A DNA stretch of 64,000 bases from Amnibacterium endophyticum (GCF_042680685.1 NZ_JBHUEA010000012.1:37804-101803); one strand, 5' to 3'; counted from the first letter of the stretch, positions 50,682 through 59,309 are shown. Numbers and translations are program-made. Notes: generated from the sequence alone by a model not told the origin.

Positions 50682-52144
50682 ACGGCGGGGTCGGGGTCGC
50701 GGCGGCGGGCGACCAGGTCCGCGAGCGCGAAGCCGAGCGCGGCGAGCAGGATCAGGAACGCGAGGCCGCCGCCGCCGAGCACCGCGAGGTGGTAGTCCGC
50801 GAGCCGGGCTCCCCCGAGGTCCGCGTTCAGCAGGGAGAAGAACACGGCGCTCGCCCCCGCGACGCCGATCGCCGTGCCGACCCGCTGCCCGACCTGGCCG
50901 ACGGACGCGGCGACGCCGCCCTTCGCCACCGGCACCTCCGACAGGGTCAGCGTCTGGTTCGGCGAGACGACGGAGCCGCCGCCGGCGCCCGCGATCAGCA
51001 GCGCGGCGGCCATCAGCCAGGGCGCCCAGGCGGGCGGCGAGAGCACGGCGGCGGTCAGCGTCGCGGCGAACCCGACGAGCGCGACCACGAGGCCGACGAC
51101 GACGAGCGCCCGGCCGTAGCGGGAGACGAGCCGACCCGCGGTGTAGGAGGACGCGGCCGACGCGATCGCGAACGGGATCGTCACCATCCCGGCGAAGACC
51201 GGAGCGAGCCCGAGCCCCTCCTGCAGGAAGAGCGTGTTCAGCAGGAAGGTGGCGGGACCGGCGGCGAACCAGGCGGTGGCGACGAGGATCCCGTTGCGGT
51301 AGGAGCGGCGCCGGAACAGCTGCACGTCGACGGCCGGGGTGCGCCCCGACTCGCGGTAGCGCCGCTCCCACGCGACGAAGGCGGCGAGGAGCGCGGCGGC
51401 GGCGAGCAGGAACAGCCAGCGCCACGGGCTGTCGCCCGGCTGCCCGGTCGTGAGGACGAACGGCAGCATGAACGCGACGACGGTGGTGCCGAGCAGCCCG
51501 ACGCCGAGCGGGTCCAGCGACTCGCGGTGGTCCCGCTTCGGCTCCCGCGGCAGGACGCGCATCGCGAGCACGAGCAGCAGGGCGCCGAGCGGCACGTTCA
51601 TCCAGAAGATCGCCCGCCAGCCGTCCTGCTCGCCGCCGAGCAGGATCAGGGCGCCGCCGATCGTGGGGCCGAGCGCGGTGCCGACGCCGACGCTCGCGCC
51701 GTACGCGCCGAACGCGCGTGCCCGCGACTCCCCCTGGTAGAGCTCCTGCGCGATGCCGAGCACCTGCGGCATCTGCAGCCCCGCGCCGATCCCCTGCAGG
51801 AAGCGGGCGGCGAGCAGCAGCCCGGCGCTCGGCGCGAGCGCGCAGAGGAGGCTGAAGACCGTGAAGACCGTGAGGCCCACGAGGAACATGGTGCGGCGGG
51901 ACAGCACGTCGCCGAGGCGGCCGCCCGGCACGAGCGCGAGCCCGAACGCGAGCGCGTAGCCGGCGACGATGATCTGCAGCTCGGTCGGCCCGGCCCCGAG
52001 GGCCCGGTCGATGGAGGGCAGGGCGACGTTCACCTTCGACAGGTCGAGGATCGTCAGCACCGCCACCGCGATGCTCACCGCGAACGCGCGCCGCTTGGCC
52101 CCCTCGTCGAGGTCCGCCGCCCGCTGCGCTGTCGCCGCGGTCAC
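50672..52144 (-). CDS. MFS drug efflux transporter, DHA2 (EmrB/QacA-like) family
   Basis: 490 aa with about 14 hydrophobic segments. LTILDLSKVNVALPSIDRAL near residue 28 is the DHA2 motif D1 with LD-x-S/T-x-VNVALP, and GGRLGDVLSRRTMFLVG near 70 is motif A. LLAARFLQGIGAGLQMPQVLGI follows near 105, and motif C lies near 145 (GASVGVGTALGPTIGGAL, split). Exports drugs or cations by proton antiport. GTG 52144 is supported by TACCGT 8 nt upstream. Confidence 0.9.
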   Translation of the reverse strand: MTAATAQRAADLDEGAKRRAFAVSIAVAVLTILDLSKVNVALPSIDRALGAGPTELQIIVAGYALAFGLALVPGGRLGDVLSRRTMFLVGLTVFTVFSLLCALAPSAGLLLAARFLQGIGAGLQMPQVLGIAQELYQGESRARAFGAYGASVGVGTALGPTIGGALILLGGEQDGWRAIFWMNVPLGALLLVLAMRVLPREPKRDHRESLDPLGVGLLGTTVVAFMLPFVLTTGQPGDSPWRWLFLLAAAALLAAFVAWERRYRESGRTPAVDVQLFRRRSYRNGILVATAWFAAGPATFLLNTLFLQEGLGLAPVFAGMVTIPFAIASAASSYTAGRLVSRYGRALVVVGLVVALVGFAATLTAAVLSPPAWAPWLMAAALLIAGAGGGSVVSPNQTLTLSEVPVAKGGVAASVGQVGQRVGTAIGVAGASAVFFSLLNADLGGARLADYHLAVLGGGGLAFLILLAALGFALADLVARRRDPDPAVAR

Positions 52145-52152
52145 GGGGCCCG

Positions 52153-52158
52153 ACGGTA
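52153..52158 (-). promoter_or_regulatory. -10 element TACCGT, leaderless start of the DHA2 transporter
   Basis: On the minus strand TACCGT ends 8 nt before GTG 52144. Confidence 0.5.
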
Positions 52159-52216
52159 CGCCGACCCCGGTGCGCGCCCGCTGAGCGCGCTCGCCGGTCA
52201 CGGACCGACGAGGAGA

Positions 52217-52238
52217 GGGCCACCCGAGGCGGGAGCCC
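52217..52238 (-). terminator. Possible hairpin terminator after tmRNA
   Basis: On the minus strand GGGC-T-CCCG pairs with CGGG-TG-GCCC around a 3-nt loop, about 30 nt after the mature tmRNA end. Imperfect and without a T-run. Confidence 0.35.
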
Positions 52239-52266
52239 CACGAGCGGAACAGCGGCCACGCCGGGG

Positions 52267-52639
52267 TGGAGATGGGGGGAATCGAACCCCCGTCCACTGC
52301 TGGAGAGCGACGTCTTCTCCGGGCGCAGTCTGCGTGTGTCGTTCTGCTCGGCCCCGATCCTTACCGCAGACGGATTGCGATCGACGGGCCCAGCCCTGGT
52401 TGAAGTCCCGTGACGCCCCAGGACGGAGCGATCACAGCGAGCCCCCTTGATGACGCCGGCTACCGGGGCGGAGGCGGACCCGGGCCGACGGCGTCACTCC
52501 GGCTGCTTACGCAGCGAGAGCGAACGCGGTGCGAGACTTACTGGCACCTATGTTTTGCGCGCAGCGTTGTACGAGATGAGCGCGCATCCTCGGCCCGCTT
52601 CCCGTCCCTGAACAGGCAATGTCGAAACCGATCATCCCC
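52267..52639 (-). ncRNA. ssrA: Transfer-messenger RNA (tmRNA)
   Basis: One-piece tmRNA of about 373 nt. The 5' end GGGGATG pairs with CATCTCC at the 3' end (52268-52274), and the 3' part has the T-arm GGTTCGATTCC. CCA is not encoded. The tag reading frame (52560-52507) reads AQNIGASKSRTAFALAA then TAA, ending in the ALAA degradation signal. It frees stalled ribosomes together with SmpB, whose gene lies 0.75 kb upstream on the same strand. TACACT at 52702-52707 is a possible -10 for a processed precursor. Confidence 0.95.
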
Positions 52640-52753
52640 GTGCTGGGCGTGCGAGCCGCTGTTCCGCTGTGGAGTTGTGAGACCCCTCGCGGGGCCCGTC
52701 GAGTGTAAGGCACGGCCCCGACCGGGTATTCCGCCACCGCGCTGCTGCGGTCC

Positions 52754-52797
52754 CCAGGTGCAGTTGCGGCGGCACGTGCCGCCGCAACTGCACCTGG
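52754..52797. terminator. Perfect 44-nt palindrome downstream of the GNAT gene
   Basis: The 22 nt at 52754-52775 (CCAGGTGCAGTTGCGG...) are exactly complementary to 52776-52797 with no spacer. It lies 23 nt after the GNAT stop and about 115 nt before tmRNA. It would terminate minus-strand transcription before tmRNA, or act as a protein-binding palindrome. Confidence 0.6.
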
Positions 52798-52820
52798 TCG
52801 CCGCACGAGCGGCGGCCGGC

Positions 52821-53285
52821 TCACAGCTCGAGCGCGAGGTACCGGCTGCTCGGGTCGTCCGTGTAGCCCGCGAAGGGCGCGCAGGGGCGGAACCCGTGCC
52901 GCAGGTACAGGCGCACCGCGGGCTCGAAGAACGGCTGCGTCCCGGTCTCGAGGCTGAGCCGGCGCCAGCCGGCGTCCCGCGCCGCGAGGACGAGGTGCGC
53001 GAGCACCGCGGTCGCGACGCCGCTTCCCCGCGCGGCCGGAGCGGTGCGCATCGACTTGACCTCGCCGGTGCCGTCGCCGAGGTCCTTGACCGCGCCGCAG
53101 CCGAGCAGCACCCCGTCGGCGTCCCGCGCCGTGACGAAGCGCACCGACGGTGCGGCGAGGGCCGCGGGGTCGAGGGCGTGCACGCTCTCGGGCGGGGAGG
53201 TGCGCCGCATGTCCGAGAGGTGCTCCTCGAGCAGCGCGACGACGTCCGGCTCGAGCGGGCTGCCGCCGGCCACCGTGAAGGTCAC
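52821..53285 (-). CDS. GNAT family N-acetyltransferase (YsnE-like)
   Basis: 154 aa from GTG 53285. VTARDADGVLLGCGAVKDL near residue 55 and the acetyl-CoA motif TAPAARGSGVATAVLAHLVL near 85 define the fold, and ETGTQPFFEPAVRLYLRHGF near 118 is characteristic of the YsnE/YafP-like group. Substrate unknown. It is followed by the perfect palindrome and then tmRNA. Confidence 0.87.
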   Translation of the reverse strand: MTFTVAGGSPLEPDVVALLEEHLSDMRRTSPPESVHALDPAALAAPSVRFVTARDADGVLLGCGAVKDLGDGTGEVKSMRTAPAARGSGVATAVLAHLVLAARDAGWRRLSLETGTQPFFEPAVRLYLRHGFRPCAPFAGYTDDPSSRYLALEL

Positions 53286-53321
53286 CCGCTCATCCTGGTG
53301 CCGCAGGTCCCGCCCGCGGAC

Positions 53322-53356
53322 CCTCGGTCTCGAGGATCCTGCGTCGCACCTCGACC
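53322..53356. repeat. Dispersed intergenic repeat (family A), single copy
   Basis: The 35 nt starting CCTCGGTCTCGAGG are the reverse complement of 35033-35067 with one mismatch. They sit in the gap between smpB and the GNAT gene, both on the minus strand. Confidence 0.65.
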
Positions 53357-53389
53357 AGCGGGAGCGGTCCGCACCGACCCGGCGCGCGT

Positions 53390-53866
53390 CTACTCGCCGA
53401 GGCGGTTCCGCGTGCGCATCGCGCGCTGCGCCTCGCGCAGGTCCTGCCGCTCGCGCAGGGCGTGGCGCTTGTCGTAGTCCTTCTTGCCCTTCGCGAGCGC
53501 CAGCTCGACCTTCGCCTTGCCGTCGTTGAAGTACAGCGACAGCGGCACCAGCGTGTAGCCGCCCTCCCGCACCTGCGAGTGCAGCTTGAGGATCTGCTGC
53601 TTGTGCAGCAGCAGCTTGCGGGTGCGACGCGGCGGGTGGTTGGTCCAGGTGCCCTGGTTGTACTCGGGGATGTGGACCGAGTCGAGGAACGCCTGCCCGC
53701 CGTCGATGTAGGCGTAGCCGTCGACGAGCGACGCGCGCCCCTGCCGCAGTGACTTCACCTCGGTGCCGGTGAGCACGATGCCCGCCTCGTAGGTGTCCTC
53801 GATCGTGTAGTCGTGCCGCGCCTTGCGGTTCGTGGCGACGACCCGTCTTCCCTGCTCCTTCGGCAT
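53390..53866 (-). CDS. smpB: SsrA-binding protein
   Basis: 158 aa from ATG 53866, with GGGAGG 7 nt upstream; the frame opens 12 codons earlier at 53902. RRVVATNRKARHDYTIEDTYEAG (in the first 30 residues) starts the OB fold. GTEVKSLRQGRASLVDGYA near 33 and RTRKLLLHKQQI near 80 are standard. The Lys/Arg-rich tail (about 125-158) enters the decoding centre. Acts with the tmRNA encoded 0.75 kb downstream. Confidence 0.96.
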   Translation of the reverse strand: MPKEQGRRVVATNRKARHDYTIEDTYEAGIVLTGTEVKSLRQGRASLVDGYAYIDGGQAFLDSVHIPEYNQGTWTNHPPRRTRKLLLHKQQILKLHSQVREGGYTLVPLSLYFNDGKAKVELALAKGKKDYDKRHALRERQDLREAQRAMRTRNRLGE

Positions 53867-53953
53867 GAGCCCGCCTCCCTCCGCGTGCTGGCGACCCGCC
53901 ATCGTAGCGAGGCCTCCGCTGTGGAGAACGGCGGGGGACGCCCCCGGATTCCG

Positions 53954-54865
53954 CTAGACGCGCAGGTAGCGGCTGATCGCCACGTTCGAGGAGACCGCGG
54001 CGAGCAGCACGCCCGCGCCGATCAGGATCGGCACGACGACGAGCGCGTCCGGCACCGTGACGAAGGCGACGTCGCGCTGCGCCCTCGCCAGGTAGCCCTG
54101 GACGAAGAACTGCACGATGCCGACGGTCGTCGCCGCTGCCAGCACCGACCCGATGAGCGAGGCGATGACCCCCTCCACCACGAACGGCGTCTGGATGAAG
54201 CGGTTGGACGCCCCGACGAGCCGCATGATGCCGAGCTCGCGCCGGCGCGAGAACGCCGAGAGCCGGATGGTCGTGGAGATCAGCAGCGTCGCGGCGACGA
54301 GCATCACCGCGGCGATCACCGCGGCCGTGATCGAGGCGGTGTTCAGGACGGCGAAGATCTGGTCGAGCAGCCGCCGCTGGTCGGTGACCGCGTCGACGCC
54401 GGGCATGCCGCTCAGCGCCTGCGAGAGCGCGTCGGCCTGGCTCGGGTCCTTGAGGTTGATCCAGAACGCCTCGTTCAGGATGCTCGGCGTCACGATGTCG
54501 GCGACCGGGTTGCCCTTGAACTGCTGCTGGAAGTTCTTGTAGGCCTGCGCCTGCGTCTCGAAGTAGTACTTCTGCACGAACGTGTTGACCGGCGGCGTCT
54601 TCAGCGCCTGCTCGACCGCCGCGGTCTCGGCCTTCGTGACCCCGGTCGGGCAGCTCGCCGACTGCACCGCGTCGTTGCAGAGGTACACGGCGACCTGCGC
54701 CTTGTCGTACCAGAAGTTCTTCATCTGGCCGATCTGCAACTGCATCAGCGCCGCCGTGCCGACGAACGTCAGCGACACGAAGGTGACGAGCACGATCGAC
54801 ACGACCATCGACAGGTTGCGCCGCAGCCCGCTGCCCGCCTCGGACAGCACGAGTCCCAGCCTCAT
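53954..54865 (-). CDS. ftsX: Cell division protein FtsX
   Basis: 303 aa, four hydrophobic segments. The first (about 20-45) precedes a large extracytoplasmic domain (about 45-170) with two Cys in YLCNDAVQSASCPTGV. The remaining three lie in the C-terminal MacB/FtsX domain, with RRRELGIMRLVGASNRFI near 215 as coupling region to FtsE. Regulates peptidoglycan hydrolases during division. ATG 54865 overlaps ftsE by 4 nt. Confidence 0.95.
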   Translation of the reverse strand: MRLGLVLSEAGSGLRRNLSMVVSIVLVTFVSLTFVGTAALMQLQIGQMKNFWYDKAQVAVYLCNDAVQSASCPTGVTKAETAAVEQALKTPPVNTFVQKYYFETQAQAYKNFQQQFKGNPVADIVTPSILNEAFWINLKDPSQADALSQALSGMPGVDAVTDQRRLLDQIFAVLNTASITAAVIAAVMLVAATLLISTTIRLSAFSRRRELGIMRLVGASNRFIQTPFVVEGVIASLIGSVLAAATTVGIVQFFVQGYLARAQRDVAFVTVPDALVVVPILIGAGVLLAAVSSNVAISRYLRV

Positions 54866-56100
54866 GAGGACGGCCCCACCTCGTCGTCGTGGCGCTGCGC
54901 GAGGCCGAGCCTGCGCACGAAGTCCAGGTGGTCCGGCAGGTCGCCGCGGTGCCGGCCCGCGAAGCCGTCGTCCGCCTGCTCGTCGCCGGTGTTCTCCACC
55001 GACGCCCGCATCCCGCCGCGCTGCGGCCGGGCCACGGGCGCCGTCGTCTCGGCGGCGGGGGCGGGCGCGCCGACGACCGGGGACTGCCCCGTCGGCAGGC
55101 CGGTCTCCCGGCGCTGCGCCGGCACGGGCGCCGCGAAGAACAGGTTGCGGCCCTGCGCGTCGTCCGCGGGCTCCGGAGGCGCGAGCGGCGCCGCACGCCA
55201 CGGCGCGTGCTCGCCGGGCACCAGCACCGGGCCGGTGTCGGTCCGCACCCAGATCTCGTTCGTCGCGGGAGCGGCGGTCGGCACGGGACCGGTGCGCGGC
55301 CGCGCGGGCGCCGGGGCCTCCTCCACCGCCGCAGCGGGGCGTGACGGGCGCGCCCACATGGGCGTCGACCCCGTCGCGGGCCCGGCCGGCTTCTCGCGCT
55401 TCGGCAGCTTCAGCGAGGAGGTGACGTAGGTCGCCTCGAGCTCGTCGCGGATGATATGGCCCTGCACCAGCTCCACGACGCGCTTCTGCGCCTTGTCCAC
55501 GAGCGTGACGTCGTGGGTCGCCATCACCACGGTGGTGCCCTGGGCGTTGATGCGCTCCAGCACCTGCATGATGCCCTCGCTGGTGCGCGGGTCGAGGTTG
55601 CCGGTCGGCTCGTCCGCGAGCAGGATCGCCGGCCGGTTCACGACGGCGCGCGCGATCGCGACGCGCTGCTGCTCGCCGCCGGACAGCTCGTTCGGGAAGT
55701 TGTCGGCCTTCTCCGCGAGCCCCACGGTCTCGAGCACGTCGGGCACGGTGGTCTGGATGAAGCCGCGGGACTTCCCGATGACCTGCAGCGTGAAGGCGAC
55801 GTTCTGCGCGACGGTCTTGTTGGGCAGCAGCCGGAAGTCCTGGAAGACGACGCCGAGGCTGCGGCGGAAGTACGGCACCTTGCGGGTCGAGATCGAGGTC
55901 AGGCGCTGGCCGAGCACGTGGATCTCGCCCGCGGACGGCTTCTCCTCGCGGAGCATCAGGCGCAGCAGGCTCGACTTGCCGCTGCCGGACGCGCCGACGA
56001 GGAAGACGAACTCGCCGGCTCCGATCTCGAGGGAGATGCCGTCGAGCGCGGGGCGCTGGGCGCCGCGGTAGCGCTTGGAGACGGAGTCGAAGCGGATCAT
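54862..56100 (-). CDS. ftsE: Cell division ATP-binding protein FtsE with long C-terminal tail
   Basis: 412 aa from ATG 56100; the usual FtsE is about 225-230. ABC core: Walker A GASGSGKSSLLRL near 37, Q-loop VFQDFRLLPNKTVA, signature NELSGGEQQRVAIARA near 140, Walker B ILLADEPTGNLD near 160. The extra ~185 residues are Pro/Ala/Arg-rich and look disordered, with GTG PVPTAAPA-like repeats, and end in an acidic/basic segment (DHLDFVRRLGLAQRHDDE). TATGGT about 10 nt before ATG supports this start over the ATG at 56115. Confidence 0.93.
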   Translation of the reverse strand: MIRFDSVSKRYRGAQRPALDGISLEIGAGEFVFLVGASGSGKSSLLRLMLREEKPSAGEIHVLGQRLTSISTRKVPYFRRSLGVVFQDFRLLPNKTVAQNVAFTLQVIGKSRGFIQTTVPDVLETVGLAEKADNFPNELSGGEQQRVAIARAVVNRPAILLADEPTGNLDPRTSEGIMQVLERINAQGTTVVMATHDVTLVDKAQKRVVELVQGHIIRDELEATYVTSSLKLPKREKPAGPATGSTPMWARPSRPAAAVEEAPAPARPRTGPVPTAAPATNEIWVRTDTGPVLVPGEHAPWRAAPLAPPEPADDAQGRNLFFAAPVPAQRRETGLPTGQSPVVGAPAPAAETTAPVARPQRGGMRASVENTGDEQADDGFAGRHRGDLPDHLDFVRRLGLAQRHDDEVGPSS

Positions 56101-56205
56101 GACGGCAGACACCATAGGTCCGGATCCGTGACGACGCGGCGCCGACAGGCGAACTGCACCGATGGGATTCGCCTGACCCGAGGGCCCCGCAATGGTCTGC
56201 CCGGC

Positions 56206-56415
56206 TCAGTCCGGCGCGCCCCCGCCGCCCGTGCCGCGCCTGATGAGGACCGCGATCCCGATGGCCGCGAGCACCGCCCCGGCGATGGAGGCGCCGACCC
56301 ACAGGGTCTGCGCCAGGCCGTCGGTCGTGGCGAGCTGCGCGATCACGGAGACGAACAGCACGAGCACGCCGCCGAGCAGCAGCGCGGTGCCGAGCGCGGG
56401 CGGGCGGCCCGGCAC
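56206..56415 (-). CDS. Small two-TM membrane protein, unknown function
   Basis: 69 aa with hydrophobic segments at about residues 8-27 and 38-58, and a Gly-rich tail. GTG 56415 is 1 nt after the prfB stop, so it is probably co-transcribed with prfB. No family is recognised. Small proteins of this layout are common between prfB and ftsE in related genomes (recollection, not tested). Confidence 0.6.
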   Translation of the reverse strand: MPGRPPALGTALLLGGVLVLFVSVIAQLATTDGLAQTLWVGASIAGAVLAAIGIAVLIRRGTGGGGAPD

Positions 56416-56416
56416 G

Positions 56417-57535
56417 TCACGCCTCCGGGTCGCGCTTGCGCCAGCGGATGCCGGCGGCGAGGAACCCGTCGAGGTCGCCGTCGAACACGCTGGAGGGGTT
56501 GTTCACCTCGTGCTCGCTGCGGAGGTCCTTGACCATCTGGTACGGCGCGAGCACGTAGTTGCGGATCTGGTCCCCCCAGCTGGCGGTGATGACGCCGGCC
56601 AGCTCCTTCTTCTTCGCCGCCTCCTCCTCGCGCCGCTGGATCAGCAGGCGGGACTGGAGCACGCGCATCGCGGCGGCGCGGTTCTGGATCTGGCTCTTCT
56701 CGTTCTGCATCGACACGACGATCCCCGTCGGCAGGTGCGTGATCCGCACCGCCGAGTCGGTCGTGTTCACGCTCTGGCCGCCGGGGCCCGACGAGCGGAA
56801 GACGTCGACGCGGATGTCGTTCTCCGGCACCTCGATCTCGCCGGACTCCTCCAGCAGCGGGATCACCTCGACCGCCGCGAAGCTGGTCTGGCGCTTGCCC
56901 GCCGAGTTGAAGGGGCTCATGCGCACGAGCCGGTGCGTGCCGGCCTCGACCGACAGCGTCCCGAAGGCGTAGGGGGCGTCGACCTCGAAGGTGGCGGACT
57001 TGATGCCCGCCTCCTCCGCGTAGGAGGTGTCCATCACCGTCGCGGTGTACCTGTGCTGCTCCGCCCAGCGCAGGTACATGCGCAGCAGCATCTCCGCGAA
57101 ATCCGCGGCGTCGACGCCGCCGGCGCCCGCGCGGATGGTGACGACGGCCGGCCGCGGGTCGTACTCCCCGTTCAGCAGCGTCTGCACCTCGAGCTCGTTC
57201 ACCGTCGCCTCGACGGCGGCGAGCTCGGCCTCGGCCTCGGCCGCGCTCTCGGCGGCCTGCGCCTCGTCGTCCTCGGCGTTCACCAGCTCGACGAGCACCT
57301 CGAGGTCGTCGAGCCGCGCCTCGACCCGGGTGACCCGGGACAGCTGGGACTGCGCGTGGCTCAGCTCGCTCGTCACCTTCTGCGCCGCCTCCGGGTCGTC
57401 CCAGAGGTCCGGCGCCGCGGCGCGGGACTCGAGGTCGGCGATGCGGGCGGCGAGCGCGGTCACGTCGACCACCGCGAGCACGTCGCCGAGCGTCGAGCGG
57501 AGGGCGGCGATCCGGGGGCCGTAGTCGAGCTGCAC
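56417..57535 (-). CDS. prfB: Peptide chain release factor 2
   Basis: 372 aa from GTG 57535. Reads UGA/UAA stop codons. The GGQ motif is in SSGPGGQSVNTTDSAVRI near residue 243, and the SPF tripeptide that selects RF2 codons is in RMSPFNSAGKR near 205. No in-frame UGA programmed frameshift is present near codon 25, so expression is not autoregulated that way. TACCAT 8 nt upstream indicates a leaderless start. Divergent from the MFS gene at 57589. Confidence 0.96.
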   Translation of the reverse strand: MQLDYGPRIAALRSTLGDVLAVVDVTALAARIADLESRAAAPDLWDDPEAAQKVTSELSHAQSQLSRVTRVEARLDDLEVLVELVNAEDDEAQAAESAAEAEAELAAVEATVNELEVQTLLNGEYDPRPAVVTIRAGAGGVDAADFAEMLLRMYLRWAEQHRYTATVMDTSYAEEAGIKSATFEVDAPYAFGTLSVEAGTHRLVRMSPFNSAGKRQTSFAAVEVIPLLEESGEIEVPENDIRVDVFRSSGPGGQSVNTTDSAVRITHLPTGIVVSMQNEKSQIQNRAAAMRVLQSRLLIQRREEEAAKKKELAGVITASWGDQIRNYVLAPYQMVKDLRSEHEVNNPSSVFDGDLDGFLAAGIRWRKRDPEA

Positions 57536-57543
57536 GGCGCGCC

Positions 57544-57549
57544 ATGGTA
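57544..57549 (-). promoter_or_regulatory. -10 element TACCAT, leaderless start of prfB
   Basis: On the minus strand TACCAT ends 8 nt before GTG 57535. The -10 elements of prfB and the divergent MFS gene are only 25 nt apart. Confidence 0.5.
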
Positions 57550-57574
57550 GTCGGGACGCATCCCCGGCACCGCG

Positions 57575-57580
57575 TACCGT
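57575..57580 (+). promoter_or_regulatory. -10 element TACCGT, leaderless start of the MFS gene
   Basis: TACCGT ends 8 nt before ATG 57589. Confidence 0.5.
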
Positions 57581-57588
57581 GGTCCCCG

Positions 57589-58860
57589 ATGACCGCCGCC
57601 GAGCCCTACCGCCTCGGCTCCGCCGCACTGCCGGTCTACCTGCCGTCGCTGCTGTTCGCGATCGGCGAGGGCGCGATCATCCCGGTGATCCCTGTCGACG
57701 CGGCCCGGCTCGGCGGCTCGCTCGCGCTCGCGGGCTTCATCTCCGCGCTGCTGATGGTCGGCACGCTGATCGGGGACCTGCCGAGCGGCTGGATCGTGAG
57801 CCGGGTCGGCGAGCGCAACGCGATGATCGGCTCCGCGCTCGTCGCCCTCGTCGGGCTCGCGCTCTGCTTCCTGGCGCCGGTGCCCGCGGTGCTCGCCGCG
57901 GGCGTGCTCCTGCTCGGCATCGCGACCGCCTCGTTCGCGCTCGCGCGGCAGGCGTTCATGACCTCCTTCGTGCCGCTGTCGCACCGCGCGAGGGCGCTGT
58001 CGCTGCTCGGCGGCATGTTCCGCGGCGGCTACTTCGTCGGCCCCTTCCTGTCGGCGGGCCTCATCGCGCTGACCGGGTCGACCCGCTCCACCTTCCTCAT
58101 CGCGGCGGGCGCCTGCATCGTCGTCGCCGTCGTGCTGCTCGTGCTGCCCGACCCGTCCGAGGTGCTCGCGCGCCGCCGGCAGGAGGCGGTCGCGGCGTCG
58201 GCCGCGGCGCCCCAGGTGGACCGCGTGGGCGGCGCCGTCGCCGAGCCGGCGCGCGCCGGCCTGCTGCGGACGATCGCGCAGCACGGCCACGTGCTGGCCC
58301 GGATGGGCACCGCGGCCGCACTGATCGGCGGGCTCCGCTCCAGCCGCCAGGTGATCCTGCCGCTCGTCGGCGTCAGCCTCGGGATGCCGGAGAGCAGCAT
58401 CGCGCTCGTGATCGGCGTCGCGGGCGCCGTCGACCTCGCGCTGTTCTTCACGAGCGGCCAGATCATGGACCGGTTCGGCCGGCTGTGGAGCGCGATGCCG
58501 TCGATGATCGGCCTCGGGATCGGTCACCTGCTGCTCGCCGTCACCCACGGGCTGCCGGGCGCGGTCGCGTGGTTCGTCGCGACGGCGGTCCTGATGTCGG
58601 TCGCCAACGGGCTCGGCAGCGGCATCCTGATGACCTTCGGCGCGGACCTCGCGCCGCGGCACGACCCCGCCCCGTTCCTCGGCGCCTACCGGTTCACCGG
58701 CGACGCGGGCAACGCCGCCACCCCGCTCGTGGTGTCGGCGGTGACGGCGGTCGCGTCGCTGCCGGCCGCCGCAGCGGTCATCGGCGTGCTCGGGCTCGCG
58801 GGCGCCGGGATGCTCGCCCGCTGGGTGCCCCGCTTCATCCCCCGGCCCGCCCGCGCCTGA
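57589..58860 (+). CDS. MFS transporter
   Basis: 423 aa, about 12 hydrophobic segments. Motif A follows helix two: DLPSGWIVSRVGERNAMI near residue 65. A further copy lies near 290 (FTSGQIMDRFGRLWSA). GSGILMTFGADLAPRH near 345 is like that of multidrug/quinolone efflux MFS proteins. ATG 57589 is chosen over 57544 from the leaderless promoter. Substrate unknown. It converges on the Tad-like genes. Confidence 0.87.
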   Translation: MTAAEPYRLGSAALPVYLPSLLFAIGEGAIIPVIPVDAARLGGSLALAGFISALLMVGTLIGDLPSGWIVSRVGERNAMIGSALVALVGLALCFLAPVPAVLAAGVLLLGIATASFALARQAFMTSFVPLSHRARALSLLGGMFRGGYFVGPFLSAGLIALTGSTRSTFLIAAGACIVVAVVLLVLPDPSEVLARRRQEAVAASAAAPQVDRVGGAVAEPARAGLLRTIAQHGHVLARMGTAAALIGGLRSSRQVILPLVGVSLGMPESSIALVIGVAGAVDLALFFTSGQIMDRFGRLWSAMPSMIGLGIGHLLLAVTHGLPGAVAWFVATAVLMSVANGLGSGILMTFGADLAPRHDPAPFLGAYRFTGDAGNAATPLVVSAVTAVASLPAAAAVIGVLGLAGAGMLARWVPRFIPRPARA

Positions 58861-58877
58861 CCCCGGCCCGGCCGACG

Positions 58878-59309
58878 TCAGCCGAAGCGGGCGGCGGCGC
58901 GCGACTCGACCCGGACCGGGACCTCGACCGGCAGCAGCGCGTGCGCGAGCGGCGGCCGCCACACCGCTGCCACGACGACGGTGGCGACGCGCCCGTCGTC
59001 GGAGACCCGCGCGTCCACGAGCCGCAGGCCGACCAGGTCGCCGCGGTCAGCGGCACCGACCGCGGCCGCCGCCGCCTCGCGCACCCGGGTCCCGGTGAGC
59101 CGGGGCACCACCGCGTCCCCCTCCACCCGGACGTCCGCGACCCGGAACGACTCCGCCGAGGCGAGCGCGGCCCCGTCGGCGACGGTGAGCAGCCGCAGGC
59201 GGTCGAGGTGCAGCGCGGTCGCGCCCGCCGCCACGGCCACGAACGCGACGGCGACGAGCACGAGGACGAGCAGCAGCGGCAGGGCGGACCCGTCGTCCCG
59301 CCTCCTCAT
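58878..59309 (-). CDS. Rv3654c/TadG-like pilus-associated protein
   Basis: 143 aa. A short basic start, then RRRDDGSALPLLLVLVLVAVAF (membrane segment about 8-30, preceded by the DxGSA motif), ADGAALASAESF near 48. The rest is predicted exported beta-rich sequence. The pattern matches the Rv3654c family found at the end of actinobacterial Tad loci. ATG 59309 overlaps the upstream TadE-like stop by 4 nt. No TadA, TadB or TadC gene is in the window. Confidence 0.72.
   Translation of the reverse strand: MRRRDDGSALPLLLVLVLVAVAFVAVAAGATALHLDRLRLLTVADGAALASAESFRVADVRVEGDAVVPRLTGTRVREAAAAAVGAADRGDLVGLRLVDARVSDDGRVATVVVAAVWRPPLAHALLPVEVPVRVESRAAARFG

Noticed and set aside
56417..57535. Programmed frameshift in prfB
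   Set aside because: The frame is continuous from GTG 57535 with no in-frame UGA near codon 25.
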